Positions 1 through 14,603 of a stretch of 64,000 nucleotides of DNA are shown here, in pieces. Where the stretch lies: assembly GCA_026168455.1 (NCBI GenBank), contig CM047431.1, forward strand, positions 62,206,910-62,270,909. The letters are read 5' to 3'. This DNA is from Theocolax elegans (Eukaryota; Arthropoda; Insecta; Hymenoptera; Cerocephalidae). The notes beneath the pieces are model-generated. The model searched no databases. It saw only the letters and a program-made list of their open reading frames with translations, and was not told the origin of the DNA. The position numbers were made by a program, and so were the translations under genes. Each line of letters starts with the position of its first letter. Within the stretch, counting starts at the first letter, position 1.

Positions 1-377
1 CGCCGAGAGTTATATATATATATACATGAACCACTGAGTGAGAACTGTGTATACCCGTACGCACGTATACATACACGCCTATTTTTTATCTTGGATACGT
101 GTGCACATACATATACGGGTGGGTTCGAAAAAAAAAAGAAAAAAATTTAGTGTTCGTCGTGCGAATTCGGTTAAAGAGGTTGCTCTCGTACACCTATGTA
201 TCCCTGGAACTCTCGGCGCTTTGGATTTCGGGAGTGACTTGCGGGAGAGTTTTAGGTTACATTTTCGTGGGGGTGCCCGTGACTCCTACAACGGTATACA
301 AGGGTTCCGGTTGTTTCTTCCTATTTCTTATCTCTTGGGGGGTGCGCGTGTGGTGTTACCTGGATTTCACGATTTCG
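1..377 (+). other. possible 5' exon ending at a strong splice donor
   Basis: After a TA-rich start this stretch is clearly richer in G and C than the kilobases that follow, and it ends in TTTCG|GTGAGTAT at about 376/377, a near-ideal metazoan splice donor. It carries overlapping short open frames but none that I recognise. The best reading is an untranslated or partly coding first exon whose partner lies outside or far downstream. I found no matching acceptor with a clear coding exon, so this remains a guess. A (GA)n tract follows at 422-443. Confidence 0.25.
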
Positions 378-421
378 GTGAGTATATTTTATTTATTATA
401 TCGAAACCAAGCGAATGAGAA

Positions 422-443
422 AGAGAGAGAGAGAGAGAGAGAG
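422..443. repeat. (GA)n microsatellite
   Basis: Eleven perfect GA dinucleotides. Similar GA/AG tracts occur at 16614-16636, 26552-26575 and 26642-26663, all in the GC-richer islands of the window. Confidence 0.9.
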
Positions 444-3400
444 TGAAAGAGATGTTCGTTGATAGTTTCGAGAGGATATAGTTGTATCGTATACCGAGCT
501 TTTTCTTTTTATTTTTGGTTTTCTTATGTAGCTTCAAAGCGTATTCGTATATACCTATATATGCACTTACGAGACGCTGTTGCGGAAAAAAAAACGAGTC
601 GAGTTCGTCGATCTTACCACTTGACGAGTATATCTATATATATAGGTGTACACGTATACTTAATATTTGACATTTTGAATTATAAAGAAATGTGCAAGCT
701 TATATATAAATATATAAATAAGTTAATTTATTTATAAGACACTCTCGTGCATATATGTCTGGTCGTCCCATTATCATTCCGAAAACTTGAATTTTGATAT
801 TTTATACTTATATTCGCGTATAGCCGATAATTAAGTATAATTTATAAATAAAATATATCCTATTTTATTAGTTACACATACGTTTAAAAAGTGTGATTTT
901 GATGAAAAATCTGTTTGTTTACAACATCGTTGTGTCTTCGGTATTTAATTTTTTATATATCCCGAAACTGGGTAAGGATAATTAAAGAAAAAGAACAAAA
1001 TGAACATATACTGTGCTTTTTACGCGCTTCTATACGCGAAATCGGTTAACCTCAAAGCTTTTCCTTTAAAAGTCGCAAGAATTTTATCGCTTATCATCGA
1101 TTATTCGAATTAATAATTCGCGCACATCGTTAAACAATTTAATATATACGGTTCAAGAAGATAATGAAAATAAAACACTCTAAACTTTAAATCGATAACT
1201 TATACTTTTGAATGGAGTATAAAATGCGAGATTAAACTTTTGGTAAGTGCAATTTTCACATTTTAAACTGCTCTTAAGTGTAAAGTGGTTGATTCGCACA
1301 GTCAATTACTCAAAATTCTGAAAATACTAATAAATTCTGGATGGACTTTGGAATATAGAAGTTCAAAACATTGCTTTAAAAATTCTTCAAAATCTAAGAA
1401 TACAGTAAGTCAAATAAAATTTCACTACTGTTGAGTATTTTAAATATTAAGTAAGAGCGAATCGTTGTAAAAAAAATAAAATGCACGCTAAGATCATAGA
1501 TAATCAAAATAATTGCATATATATAGTGTTTTCTGGAATTTTCTGTGACTTCGTAAAATTTTTGTCCATGTGAAATATATGTACAAAAGTTTTTAGGTAG
1601 TGAGTACTACAAAACTATTAAACTCATCGTGTATTGCAATATAAGTTATTTACCGACTAAGAAATACTATTTTTACAAAAAGTAATGTTTTCTACAAAGA
1701 TTTGAAAGAAACCATGATACCGTCCTTTGAAATTTATGATTATAGAAATATTACAAAAATAATTATAATAAAAATTCAAAATTAACCGCGTATAAAATTT
1801 ATTAATACGATTGATCTCAAAAAGTATAGTTTACTTCGAATCTGTATATTACATATTCTATATTACAGTTCAACAAAAGGCGATGTTCTCGTAATTTAAT
1901 TTTTAATATTTATGTCAAATATTATCTATTAAAATACTACTCCCCGGTCGATAATATGTGAGCGCGGCAAATTCGAATTTGTAATTTGGATTAGACGTCT
2001 ATTTAGTAATTAACCTTTCGATATACATTAATTTACGATAATACACTTATATTTACATTCGCACTTACAACCGACGATTACTAAAATTTAACAAATTTTT
2101 TTGTCGTCAGTGTAACTGTTCATCTCTATTTATTATCTTTTATAGTATCGATGTTACTGCGTACACGAACTCGTGGTAATAAAGTACGATAGTACAACTA
2201 TTCGAACTAGAATTTATATATTTTTTTTATTATTATACGCAATGTGTGTGTAAACCGATAAAAAGTGCATCGTTTTTAGTATTTTAGGTAATTAATATTT
2301 ATTAAATTGCATTGTTATAAAATTTATTGATATATCGATTATAAAAATTTGGAATTTATATATATACAGACAGTTTATGAAACTTAATGGGGATATAGAG
2401 GTAAATTAAATTACCGTTTTCATTTATGAAAATTGATTAGTAATCTAAATTCAATAATGAAGCTTTATTACATAAAATTCGGAATTAATAATACACTCAA
2501 GTAGAGTTTTAACCACAAAAATACAAATACACTCAATGTACATACGTATAACACGATTATCAACATTTTCACTTCATCAACATCGTTAATATTAATTATT
2601 TATTACCTTTTTTAAATATAAATATAGGTTAATTTTGATTCACGTTTCTCATTAAATAAAGTACTTCTTAAAAAGTATACTTTCATTGTTCCACGTACTT
2701 TGACGCACACTTAGGGATATTCTACATGCAAGAAAATTAAATTCTATTGTTTGACTCGTACGATAGACGTGTCTATTATTTTTCTTTTATTCTCCGCTAT
2801 TCTGTTTTCAATATATAAATATGGAATATCAACTATGTATAAAAGAATGAGAAGTTATCTTTGTTATACGTTAACATTTCATTTTTATACACAGGTATAT
2901 ATATATAAATGTAAGCACGGAGAAAAAATGTGTTCTAAAATGTATCTAAATGTTTTGGGAAAATTTTTTAGTACTATATGGTAAACAATTTAAAACAAAA
3001 CACGGTATTCAAAGTCTGCTTATTTTTCGTCTGGAAAAAATGACTTTTCGGTACGGTAAAAAATTTAATGTAATTCTCAATTTTTATATAATAATTCTTA
3101 GATACAAAAATTATAAAAATAAGTGAACATCATCGATCTATCTATAGAACATTTAGGTAATTTTTATTCAGCTTACTTTCTGTGAACGGTATATATATAT
3201 ATTCCATGTATTACAGAATATTACTACTTTTTAGTCTGTTTACGACTCTTTTGATGTATTGATTCAAATATACAGATTGATATAAAAAATGTTCCAATTT
3301 AACATAACAGTTTTAATAGATAATTGTATGCAAAATACATCCATTCTTTTTTTTTCAATTCGAGCGTTGAAACATTTACATAAAATTTCAAATAAGAATT

Positions 3401-4160
3401 TTAGTCAATATCTTCGAAGCACAACAATTTTTGCACTTATGTTTGCCACTCCGACTTCCCTTTTCGCAAAACATTTTAATAGAACTTGTTATTTACTATT
3501 TTGTAAAGTTTTCTATTGAAGAAGTTGACAATAAGTTTAATTTAAAAACAGGTAATAGAAACCTTTGAGCGTTACAGTTAAAATTATGTGTATAATTTTA
3601 GTGGTAAAATGGATTTGAATTCAGATATCTACAATGTTTTCAAGGTTGATGTTGACATATTGTTTATGCTAGACGTTGATCTTGGAACTAGCAGTTCTAA
3701 TCCGGAATGATTAATTAATATAATATAATAATATTATATAATACAATTTTGAAATTTAGATGCTTCTTCTTGACGTAGAATGCGTCATTGTATATGTTAA
3801 AATTACTATTAACTACCAATAATAGTAAAAAATACAATTTGGTGAAAAAGTATAAAAACGCAATTAACAAGTTTATTAAATGAACATAATATAATTCAAA
3901 TAATTATGTAAAAAATGTTTCATCCAGAACAATAATTGTTGAATAAAACTGTCAAGGGGTTGAATAGAACTGTTAGTTCTATACCTTATACACATGTACC
4001 GACATTATCGATTTTCCGTTTCGTGTAGTCAATTTTTGTTTAATCGCAATTTTACGAATGTATCTACATCCTATGTAATATATAGATTGTTGGTACCTTG
4101 CCGAAATTGGAAATTTTACGTATCAATCAGATAAAATGAAAATTTGAAAAATTGTATTGT
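444..4160. other. AT-rich non-coding stretch, nothing recognised
   Basis: No open frame has recognisable protein similarity or paired splice signals. Open frames at 2751-2984 and 3289-3519 are short, AT-driven and lack any motif. Confidence 0.6.
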
Positions 4161-5060
4161 CGGTATTACGACTTCCCCTTAAATAGTATAAAATAGGCAC
4201 TCGAGTGCTGAAATAATTTTTAGAATATCTTTGATTTCACGTATCTTTGGTATGAATCAAGATTCCATATTAAATCAAATTTCGTTAAAAAGCTATTATT
4301 ACAGAGATCAATAATCTGGTTCAAATTGGGGCATATTGATGCTCTTGTACAGACCAAAATCAAAACTGAGAAAATGAGCCATCACATTACTGCAAATTAG
4401 ATATTTGTAAAAATAATAAAAAATTTTATTGAGCATTTCAAAAATTGTATGCATTTAATGTGTAATACAGAAAGCTAATCCATTTTGAATTATTTATCAT
4501 CCAAAATTGTGAAAAATTGAAAAAAGGAAAAACAACTGTTTTTCAAACATACATAACTCTGGTGCAAATTAATATTTTAACGGGATTTCGGACCTAAATT
4601 ACAGGAATCTGCACCTTTCAACCCAAAAATTATATCTAAAATATTGCATTAAAAATCTGAAAAAATTCATACGGATAACTGAAAACATAAGGAAGGGCTT
4701 GACGTTTAGATTTTTTAATGAAAAAGCATTTTTTACATAATAATTGAGTAAACAATGTTTGGTCGGTAATTATTAGTCCACAAAAGCATAATCTTTCAAC
4801 TCAAACATCGTGATCAAATTATGGATTTAAAAATCTGGAAAAATTTGGGTATATTATTTAAAACATACCTAAGGGCTTGACGTTCAGCGTTTTTTAAAAG
4901 CTTTATTCATTTATTTATAAAAAAAAGTACAAAATGACCATTTTCTGGGTCCGACATCCCCTTAACTTAAAATTTTTTTGCAAAACTTAGAAGATATTTT
5001 TAATCTGTATCGAAAATTTGAGTCATTTTAAAATTTTGACACTTTGACGTGAAATCACCC
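4160..5060. repeat. degenerate duplicated repeat with a GACATCCCCTTAA motif
   Basis: Two segments of about 105 bp, at 4619-4727 and 4798-4903, are diverged direct copies. Both begin near CTTTCAAC(C/T)CAAA, pass through TTAAAAATCTG(A/G)AAAAATT and end in AAGGGCTTGACGTT followed by a T run. A third relative is at 23278-23340 (CAACCCAAACATTACACA, then ATTTGGGTATATT). The phrase CCGACATCCCCTTAA at 4953 recurs as CCGACATCCCGTTAA near 50878 and, inverted, as TTAACGGGATGTCG near 23092. This points to an old, dispersed non-coding family. The class is unknown. Confidence 0.55.
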
Positions 5061-5889
5061 ATATACAAGAACATCAAATATCTAAGACATCAAAGGAATA
5101 GAGTTCATACTTATCAATTTATTAATTATTAAAATGCGAGAAAATATCGAATTCGCGCCAACAGATTATTTTGCACGATAAAATACGACTATAGTATAAA
5201 TAGAAATATTTTTATTTACCGCGTACTTATACGTATATATAGAATTTCTGGTAGCATTTATAGATGTATATAGGTGTACGGGCTACGAATGTTATTTATT
5301 TGATCGAATGGAACCAAATATTATATAAAACAAATAAAAAATTTTTTGCATTCAAATTTTGAAACGTTTTTTAAGATATTTTCTGCTATTGTTGTTTGTA
5401 TAGGAAAGTTTCGCGAAAATGGATGCACGAAAAAATGCGACAATTACTGTACTTCGGATATATTGACTAAAATTATTATTTTAAACAAAATATTTTATTT
5501 TCAACTTTTTGTAGTTGTAGTAAAAATGACAATTTTATTATATGATCGAGAGACATAGTTGACAAAAATTATAAAATAATTATTAGATATAAATAATCTT
5601 GTAATATATAAATAATCTAATAGACAAAATTATTTTTGTACTGCTATAGTAGATACGCGTACTTCAAATTCGATTCTGCGCTCACTTCGTGATAGCAAAA
5701 TTATAATGTGTTTATGTTCGAGTATGAAGATTTTCGTATACTTTGTAAAGTAGACGGTGGGTCGTCTATTTGCTCTTTATTTTACGATATGAAAAAAAAT
5801 TAATATAAGAGTTGATTGAATTGCATATAAAAATCTATATTTTATTTGATAGAAAATTTCTATTTTTGAAAGTGTATATAATTTTTATT
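5061..5889. other. AT-rich stretch, nothing recognised
   Basis: No motif-bearing frame, RNA gene or clear repeat was seen. Short open frames (for example 5346-5558) have no features of a gene. Confidence 0.6.
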
Positions 5890-5894
5890 TTATT

Positions 5895-6035
5895 TTATTT
5901 AATGTCGCTCTTTTTATGCTCACAATTTCTACATACAATGTTTTTGAGTAAAGCACTACATTTAACACAAAATACATTTCCCGAGGCTCGATCGAAAAAT
6001 AGTCATGGCTAGCCGAGTCAGATCATAAGGACCAC
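5895..6035 (-). mobile_element. SINE relic, same family as 14770-15137
   Basis: The segment containing GTCGCTCTTTTTATGCTC and ACAAAATACATTTCCC matches, with many substitutions, the body of the tRNA-headed element at 15 kb (GTCGCTCTTTTCATGCTCCC ... GAAAATACATTCCCCA). The order of the blocks is kept. On the minus strand the promoter end would lie near 6030, where the tRNA-like head is too decayed to confirm. Confidence 0.5.
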
Positions 6036-6389
6036 GTATGGTTACCATCAATGACCCATTTTCGAAACCTAATGTAAATACTTAGCGCTTTCTTTAAAAA
6101 ATAAGTAGGAGTTTCTAATGGTACGTTACAAGCAACCCATGTTACCAAGAAATCAGTAAATATTTCCGACATGGGTAGTTAAAGATTTTAATAGTTTGTA
6201 ATGAAACTAGGATTACAGACTAAAATATGTATATATTGATTAAATGTGGGTATCACGGCTAGCAAGATGAATTTTAAACAATTAAGAAAAATAATTTCTT
6301 TATTTCGTATCCGCAAATTAAAATTAAAATTAAAATACTTTCGGTCAGTCTGTCGTCGTTGTCATTGATGACTTATATCTCATTGGCGA

Positions 6390-6480
6390 TTTCTTGACGA
6401 AGAGTATATTGAATACCTCTTAGTTCCTGCCGAATAATGCGCTGAGCAAATTTACATGCCACTCCGGGAGAATTTTTTTA
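6390..6480 (-). pseudogene. short degenerate coding relic
   Basis: On the minus strand about 30 codons stay open (6480 to about 6390), reading ...GVACKFAQRIIRQELRG and on through TLRQEIANEI, with amino-acid composition unlike the random AT-rich frames around it. In-frame stops lie on both sides and no start or splice sites fit. I do not recognise the family. It may be a fragment of an old mobile element or a dead gene. Confidence 0.25.
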
Positions 6481-6499
6481 TGTTTAGGTTGGGCCCTCA

Positions 6500-9400
6500 G
6501 TCCGTGACTGCAAGTTCTTCATATAACTAATGGAAGTACCAGGAGTGGACCATTCTTATCTCCTGATCGATAGTTCATAGTCGAGGGAGCTTTGAAAATC
6601 TTCCTTCTAATTACCGAACTGATTTGACAAAGTTGTTACACTATCCTTTCTTCTTTTATTGTATCGAGCATAAGCGATATTAATAGTACAGCTTGAACGT
6701 CGCTCGGCATATTAAGATACATTACAATAAGTTGTAATGTAGATTTCTAAAACAAAGAAAAAAAATTTAACTAACTTGTAAGGTCTTACATACATAAAAG
6801 AAAATGTATTTTAATTCGTTTTATATTTACATATTTATTAATTTCATAGTATATTCATTTGACAATGACTATTTCATCAAAGAGATCTAACTGAGTCTCT
6901 GACTATAGTTTCTCAAAGTTTTTTTTTACAAGAGATTTGTTATTAAAATATATAGCGTAAAAAAAGTCAAGGGAGAAGTTATTATTTAAAGACACACGAT
7001 TTTATATGTGTTTTCGAGGTATAACCCTTTGAACCAAAAGAACCTTTCGGACATAAGAGTATTCTGAATATAATATTTACTGTCACATATACATTATGTA
7101 TTATCTCTTATTCATTTTTAGAAGCATTGATAAAACTTTTTAAAAGTTAGTGTAGTAGAAATATGGATGAAATGGTTGTTTTATATGCGATGTGCAAAAT
7201 TATTTCCAATTGTAAAGACTGGGATGGACTTAGAATAATAAGAGAAGCTAATTGTAAAATATAAGGTTTGTGTAGTGCCGTGTGCAGTATTCCAAATCAG
7301 TATTGTTTTAATCAATAAAAATTATTTAATAAAATTAAAATAAATTAGATAAATTATTAATGTAAATTTATTATTTAAATAACTATTAACTTGTATATAA
7401 ATATTATTTTTCTTATAACACAATTATAGTTATGTAAAAATTAAAAATAAATACTACATATTTATTTAATAACTAATATATTATCTTTAAATAAAAAAGT
7501 ATTTTTTATTATTTTATAACTTGCCTTACGTAGGCTCTATAATACATAAAATAAAACATAATCACTTAGATGATAGTCAAATAAGGGCCTCATATGAATA
7601 AAAAATTATTTTTGCCACATTAGGGCCTTGCTACAGCCTCGTTACAAACCAAAGATGGGCTTCGTCCGATGTCGTTGTACGGTCTTATCACTTTTCTAGG
7701 GTACCACATGCGGCCCCGATGAACACTATAAGTTTAATTCCGATCAGAGTAATGTTTGCGTCAATCGAACGTACTGGGAGACCTCCAGTTTACGAGCCCA
7801 ACGTTTTGTCATCGCAGACCTCATATAATTTTGTAATAAAATGTTTACGCTGGGAGATTGTATAATTAAAAATTCTTTACGAATTACATAAAATTTTTCG
7901 TTGAAGACATCGTGCGATTCCCAATAAGTGTAGTACCGTTATACATTTCGATGTTTATTGTACAATTAATAAAATCATAATGAATTTAAATGTAAATATT
8001 ACATACGCGCAGGAAGAATCCTTTAATATTTCCCAGTGGTTAAAAATATATCGGTTTCCGTAGTATACGTAATTTATTACATTCATTTTTCATTAATTTT
8101 CACGTACGATTTTCTCTCGTATATACGTGTACCAGATATATGTTGAAATTTTCGCGAGGATTTGTAAATACTTGACATGTATATGATGTACCATTTATTT
8201 TCTAATCAAAACGAAAAATAAATTGTACATAGTTTACTACGTTAAATATTTAATTAAATTTTAGTTAAATCTAGGAGATAATTAATGAATCGATTATAGG
8301 ATATACTGGTAGACCTCTAATATGAAAACACTTGTATTTGAGAAACTTTAAAATAATAAATTTTTCATAATTAGATAGTTGATCATTTGTTGTACATTCA
8401 CACCCAAAGAAATGCAGAATCATTCAAAGATTCGCTAAATTTAAGTTTAGACAAAATTGATATTTAGTTAGCTAACGGGACTATATGCCAAGCATGGTAA
8501 ATAATAGTACTAAACTTGTTGAAAAGTTCGGACGAAAGGCTTATTTTTTCAATAAGATTTTATTCAAATGTTTCATGATACAGAATATACATTATACATT
8601 ATACAGTAGGTGTAGTGAATAATCTACAATATATATATATATATATATATATATTTCATGAAGATTAACGGTATGGTAATGAGATGCTCGCAATCGTTAT
8701 TAATAAGTGACGTGTAATTATTTAAATAAGTTTAATACAATATTGATTATAAGTTAACTTATTATTATATTACATTATATTATAATATTATTATTATATT
8801 ATATTAATCGTGTATAATATCTGGCCAAACGCTTACTAGCTCTTTATCACTGACCCATTTTGTTATTTGAACAGGTTATAAAAACATTAATTGATGACTT
8901 AAACACTTTTTAACTTGAAATTGCGAAAAAAAAAACATAACCTTCAAAATTTACTACTAACAATAAGAAAAGAAAATTAATGGTAGAGTAATCAAATTTG
9001 CTATTGTCAATATAATTTTTATAAAGAATAAAAAAAAGATAATGTAACATATTTTATTTGTTGTATGTTTTTATTTTTTGAGATGTATTAATTTTCTTTA
9101 TTTTGATAAACTTTACATTACGATACCAGTGCGCAAAGTAGGTTATATCCGCACGAGCGAAAGACCTATAAAATTCGATTAGTCGAGGCACATGAGTGTA
9201 CAAAATGATAATTGACTTTCGCACTAGTGCGGGATATATACTATTTTGCAAAATCATTTTCGCGTGTGTAAAATTCGAACTTTACGCGCTCAGTCGGGAA
9301 AAATTATGTTTGGGTCAATGATTATATTTGCATCCTTGTACATTAATATTCCGATATTTAAACATTTAAGGGCTGTCCTTGCGGAATAATCGCTCAAACG

Positions 9401-10160
9401 TCAGGGTATCTTTAATCCCAATTTCTAAAATCCGACTGTGAATCGCCGGTATGTAAGAGCTTGATTTTAAAAGAACCTTCGCGTTATCATCAGGCTGCTG
9501 GAAAAAATTTTAAGCTGATGGAGCAGTTTTGAAAATTCGATTCACGATACTAATTAATTTTTTCTTTTAATTTTATTAATTTCCCTCTTTTTTCAAATTT
9601 TCCCATATTTTTCATCAAGATTTATAATATATTATTTACCATGTATGGGTTGATTCCGTTGGAAAAGTGAATATCAACTTTAAGTAAATTTAAGTTTAGA
9701 TAAGGTTTAAACTTCAATTTTTTTTATATTTTAAAATGTAAAAATCGATGGTAAAATGTGTAAATCGACAGCCTTTCAATAGTGGAGAATATGAGAATTT
9801 CATATTTTTAGAATATACAATATGTTGTAAGAGTAAATATATATATAATAATTAGTAGTACTTGAATAAAATATTAACAAATTAACGTAATTATTTTTGA
9901 AAAGTTTAAAGTACATTTCCATAAGGATTCGAATCTATTTATATGTAGATGCTTTAATGGACGTTCTAGCCCTCTAATGGCTAGAGGTTAAAAATATCTT
10001 TCATATTTTTTTTATGCACGGTACGTGATAAAAGCTTATAATATTTTGAGGTTCATATTTACTTGTTTCGTATTGTACTAAAGTAATTATTGTTAAAATT
10101 TTATTTTTTTTCCAAAGTGTAAGATCTATTAAGTTATACACTATATAACGGGTACCTCGT
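6500..10160. other. AT-rich stretch with a microsatellite and one GC-richer island
   Basis: The interval holds an (AT)n tract at 8629-8654, a TTA/TA-rich low-complexity tract at 8757-8810 and a somewhat GC-richer island at 7590-7820 with no intact frame on either strand. No gene or RNA was recognised. Confidence 0.55.
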
Positions 10161-10180
10161 TATATATATAATATATATAT

Positions 10181-10338
10181 ATCTTTAATTTAATATAATG
10201 CAGTCACATTTAGTTACGTACAGAGCATAGGTATGGTTGTTGTAACCTATATAAACCCTTTTATTTATAATTTTTATTATTATTTTACCATTAATTTCCG
10301 CACTTATTTATGTTTCAACCAATAGAATTACTTTCCGT

Positions 10339-10369
<31 letters not shown>

Positions 10370-10925
10370 CTTTAATTTAATATAATGCAGTCACATTTAG
10401 TTACGTCAGAGCATAGGTATGGTTGTTGTAACCTATATAAACCCTTTTTATTTATAATTTTTATTATTATTTTACCATTAAATTTCTTATAAATTATTAT
10501 TGGTTAACCGCATTGACAACTATCATTTATCACCGATAGCTAAAAACAAAAATTACTCATTTATTATATAAAATAGGATAATTTGGTGAGGTTATATTTC
10601 CTACCACGCTATAAACTCTTGCGATTCCTTCTCTTTTTACATTAGCGGAAGGTATTTATGACGTAAATTTTTTTCATTCATGTTTATGCACATTTCTCAT
10701 TTCCGCACTTATTTATGTTTCAACCAATAGAATTACTTTCCGTTATTTTTATTTATATATATATATATCTTTAATTTAATATAATGCAGTCATCAAGGGA
10801 AGGTTTATGACGTAAATTTTTTTCATTCATGTTTATGAACATTTCTCATTTCAGCACTTATTTATGTTTCAACCAATAGAATTACTTTCCGTTATCTTTT
10901 ATTTATATATATATATATATATATG
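10181..10925. repeat. locally triplicated repeat with (TA)n hinges
   Basis: Three direct copies begin with ATCTTTAATTTAATATAATG at 10181, 10368 and 10767. Each is preceded by a (TA)n run and ends with ACCAATAGAATTACTTTCCG. Copy 1 lacks a block that copy 2 contains (about 10475-10695), and copy 3 lacks the first part of the unit but keeps the TTTATGACGTAAATTTTTT block. The copies are almost identical outside these gaps, so the expansion is recent. The (TA)n runs at each junction suggest replication slippage or unequal exchange. Confidence 0.85.
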
Positions 10926-13900
10926 TATATACTATATTTATCGTGCAGTAGAGAAAATGATTTTTATACGTTTTACTTACTAAATATAAAATGGTCTCAA
11001 TAACAATTTAATACTTTTGTGTTGTTTATTAATCTATAACATACGTACAATGTATACAACATTTGAATATTTATCATTTTTATGCACGTAATTTTACGTA
11101 TGCGATACCAGTATTAAAAAGTGTTACTTTTATGCAAAATTTTATTTCGGGGCTTTTAGAGGATTCTTTTTTAGAATTGGTAATTAGTTTTTCGTAAAAA
11201 ATTTTCGCATTAGAAAAATAAAAAAATCAATTTTGAAAGTTAATTTTTTTGGAATGGGCTTCTTGGTAATAATTGTAGTTGTATTTTTAATAATCACAAC
11301 TCCATCAGGCATCGTGTTCCGAATTTTAAAAATTTTTTATTCATTTGTTGAATTTAAAATTTGGATCACATTTTGTAATCGTCTGCTATTTGGGTAACTT
11401 TATACACTTTTTATATATAGTATTTACGTTTTTTTTGCGAATTATACTTTTGGTGTAGTAAGTCACAATTCACTTTTTTCGGGTCTTTTCTAGTTGTTCA
11501 AAATACGATTCACTTTGGAATTCTAAACATGGTGAAAACATCACTTTAGAAAAATCTTCCATGGTTTGTTAAAATTTTAAACACTAGAATCACGATTCCT
11601 TGTCGGTGTCATAATTATTAAACTGCAACGACAAGTAAAAAGTCTTTTATTAAATCCAAAAACAATAACGTTTCAAAATTTTTTCAAAAAACCAAATTTA
11701 AATATTGAAAATTTCGGAAAGTATCAGAAAAAAAAGAGAAACATTATTTTCATACTGGTATCGCATGCTCAAAATTGCGTGCGCAAAATCGTGGGGTTTT
11801 CCGTACAACCGGGTTACAAAGTGAAATTTTTATCGCATTTAATGGAACGCTAATCGTATAAATGATGTTCATAACCCTTTAGAATTGTGGTTATTTCTGT
11901 ACATAATGACGGTCTTATCTATTCAAACGTCTATCGTCACTTTGTAATAAAAATCGATACAAGACGAGGTATCGGATGCCGTTAATACTCTTAATGGACC
12001 AAATAATATCTGCATAAAGTGCTCCCTCCCCTTGTTAACTTGACTTTCACTTACGTATTAGTTTGAAATTCAGTCAATTTTCTTTCAAACTCGAGTTTAA
12101 AAAACCCAATTCGCTAAACTTTTGTAATATTGTTACCTTGGCCGGTTGGTGGGTTTAAAATTGTAATTCGATTAAATGTCGCATTATAATTGAATGATTG
12201 ATCGTTTTAATGGGCATTACCTCATTTAAACATTTTAATCCTCTGCAGTTGCAAATTTGAATAATTCGCTTCCTAACGCTACTAATTTATTATACGTTAT
12301 ATACCTAATTATTTCCATCCTGTTCCAAAGTTTATTGATCTATTCAAAATTAATTCAAAATCGTACTACAAATCGATCGTCAAGCATTCGCTTAAGGAGG
12401 TGCTTACCGACCGAGCAAAAAAGATAATTATCACATTTACTTAAAAAAATACGCAATTTTATGCAAAACCCGAATACAGGACTGCACTAGATAATTAAAT
12501 AATAAGACACTCTATAAAGTTTCAGGTAAATAGAGTTTTTAGACGATTTTCGGTGCTGTTTTAAGATGTCTTTGTTGCATTTTTCGGGTTTTGCATGTAA
12601 TTCCATATTTTTTAAAATAATTGTAATAACTATCTTTTTGCACCGTCGGTAACCTACCGGGTAGCCTTTCCCTTAAATGTTAATATATAATAATTATTCG
12701 TATAATAGAAAACAGTACATTTCGGTCGGCAAATAATACTATAAGCTTGTTATCCTAGCTCTTGATAACGCATAATTAAATAGTTTGTTCTTTAACGTCG
12801 ACCAAGAACCACCTTCAAATAATAAACTGCATAGACGAAAATAATAATCAAATTAATATTTCAGCTGGAAGTTTCGTATTATATATGCAACATATTGTTG
12901 TGGAAATAGTTTATTTAAATTTAAGTGTTTTCGGATAAAATTAAATTATATTATATAAAATTAAAAATACAAATATTATCATGCAGTACAATTGTTCTTT
13001 AGAAACTAAACATAATAAACTGATATTTTTACTGATATTTACACATGTATCGCAATCTTGTATATTATATTATTGATGGAATTTTGAACAAGCCATAATT
13101 TTCATTTCTTGCGTTCGCGCAATGAAAATTCTCCTTTTTCATTAATCTATATGTATATATATATATGTTTATTAACATCGAAAAAATGTAACAAATATTT
13201 TCACGATTATATACATTGTCGAAAAATTGTTTATTTATATTATCATATTATATATTGTTCAATACAAAAGTACACGTACATATTAATAAAATTTCTGAGT
13301 CTAATTAAAATATTGTTAATTCGTACAGAAATTCTAATTATACTCGAAAATTAATTTTTTTCTTAAATGTCCATATTTTTAATATTTATAATAAACGAAG
13401 TAAATAAATTATACAATGAGAATTAGGAGGATGTTCATATGCATGGGGACGATCGGGAACGTGTAATAGTCATGCATTATCAAATTATTAGTTTTATTTT
13501 TAACGAAATGTAAATAATTAAAAAATATCATATATTAATTATAAATTAATCAATTTATTTATTTAGTATACGACTTAAATGTACAATTTAATTAAAATTT
13601 TTAACTTTACGATTTGTTTTTAATCTTTGGCTTCTCCTGACCAAGTTTTTTTCACTTTTATTAGGATTTTCTGATTTCAACTTTTTATTTCAGTTTTGTA
13701 TACGTTTTGGAGAAACCTTTAATTCTTTTAAAGACCATATGGTTGTCCAATAGCATAATGCACACACTTTGTACCTATAGTGCAGTTATAGCAACTTAAA
13801 TTATTAAACAAAATAAACACATAAACCTGAACTTTCTCTTTATAAATATTAGAGATATGGGTAAAAGTATCTGTACATAACTATATGTACTGTATCATGA

Positions 13901-14404
13901 TAAATGAGGATAAATAGCATTTACCAATATTTGAAATAATTTATTGATAAAAAATTCATGTCGAGAGAGTGAGTATGAAAGAATCAAAATGGTACTTATT
14001 TGAAGAATTGACCATTTACAAATTTTCAATATACTTAGATATATCTCCAATATATTCCATGGGCATCATCATTTACCTATATTTTATAGTAAATATTAAA
14101 TTTTAACAAGAAAACTTTTTACTGAAAAATAATATAGTAAATTCAATAAAATATATGAAACTTTAAATTAATGTACAAAACGGTATCTTTCAAATTCAAT
14201 TAAACTTTTTTTTTGATCTTCATAAATATTTTTTAGTTCCAAGCAAATACTTATTGGGATCTATTCAAACAAATGTTTTTTTGAATTAATTAAATTTATT
14301 TTTGAATGCTGCTATAAAATGTAGTCAAAATTATGATGATCTAAGTATATATTTGATAATTAATACGATAATATATTTGTCATTTTTTTAAGGTCATCAA
14401 GTAG
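10926..14404. other. AT-rich stretch, nothing recognised
   Basis: No coding motif, RNA gene or well-formed inverted repeat was found. The open frame at 13109-13354 is composed almost only of AT-rich codons and has no motif. Confidence 0.55.
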
Positions 14405-14603
14405 ATTTTGTTTTATTTAAATAAAGATAAAAGCCATTTGTTTACCTTATATGCAACGTTTCGTTGGCAAAATTCGTAGATATAAAGTACGAAGAGATTA
14501 TTTTCAAATTAAGCCTGAAAAGGTCGGTGACTTTTGCCAACGAAACATTGTATATAACGTAATAAATGATTGTTTTCTTTATTTAAATTAAAAGAAAATC
14601 TAC
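14405..14603. repeat. small foldback element, arms about 75 bp
   Basis: The left arm (TTTATTTAAATAAAGATAAA ... GCAACGTTTCGTTGGCAAAA, ending at about 14472) is an imperfect inverted copy of the right arm (TTTTGCCAACGAAACATTG ... TTTCTTTATTTAAATTAAA, beginning at about 14534). They are separated by roughly 60 bp containing GCCTGAAAAGG. The CGAAACATTG motif recurs at 23067-23076. This looks like a head-to-head pair of element tails. Confidence 0.75.
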
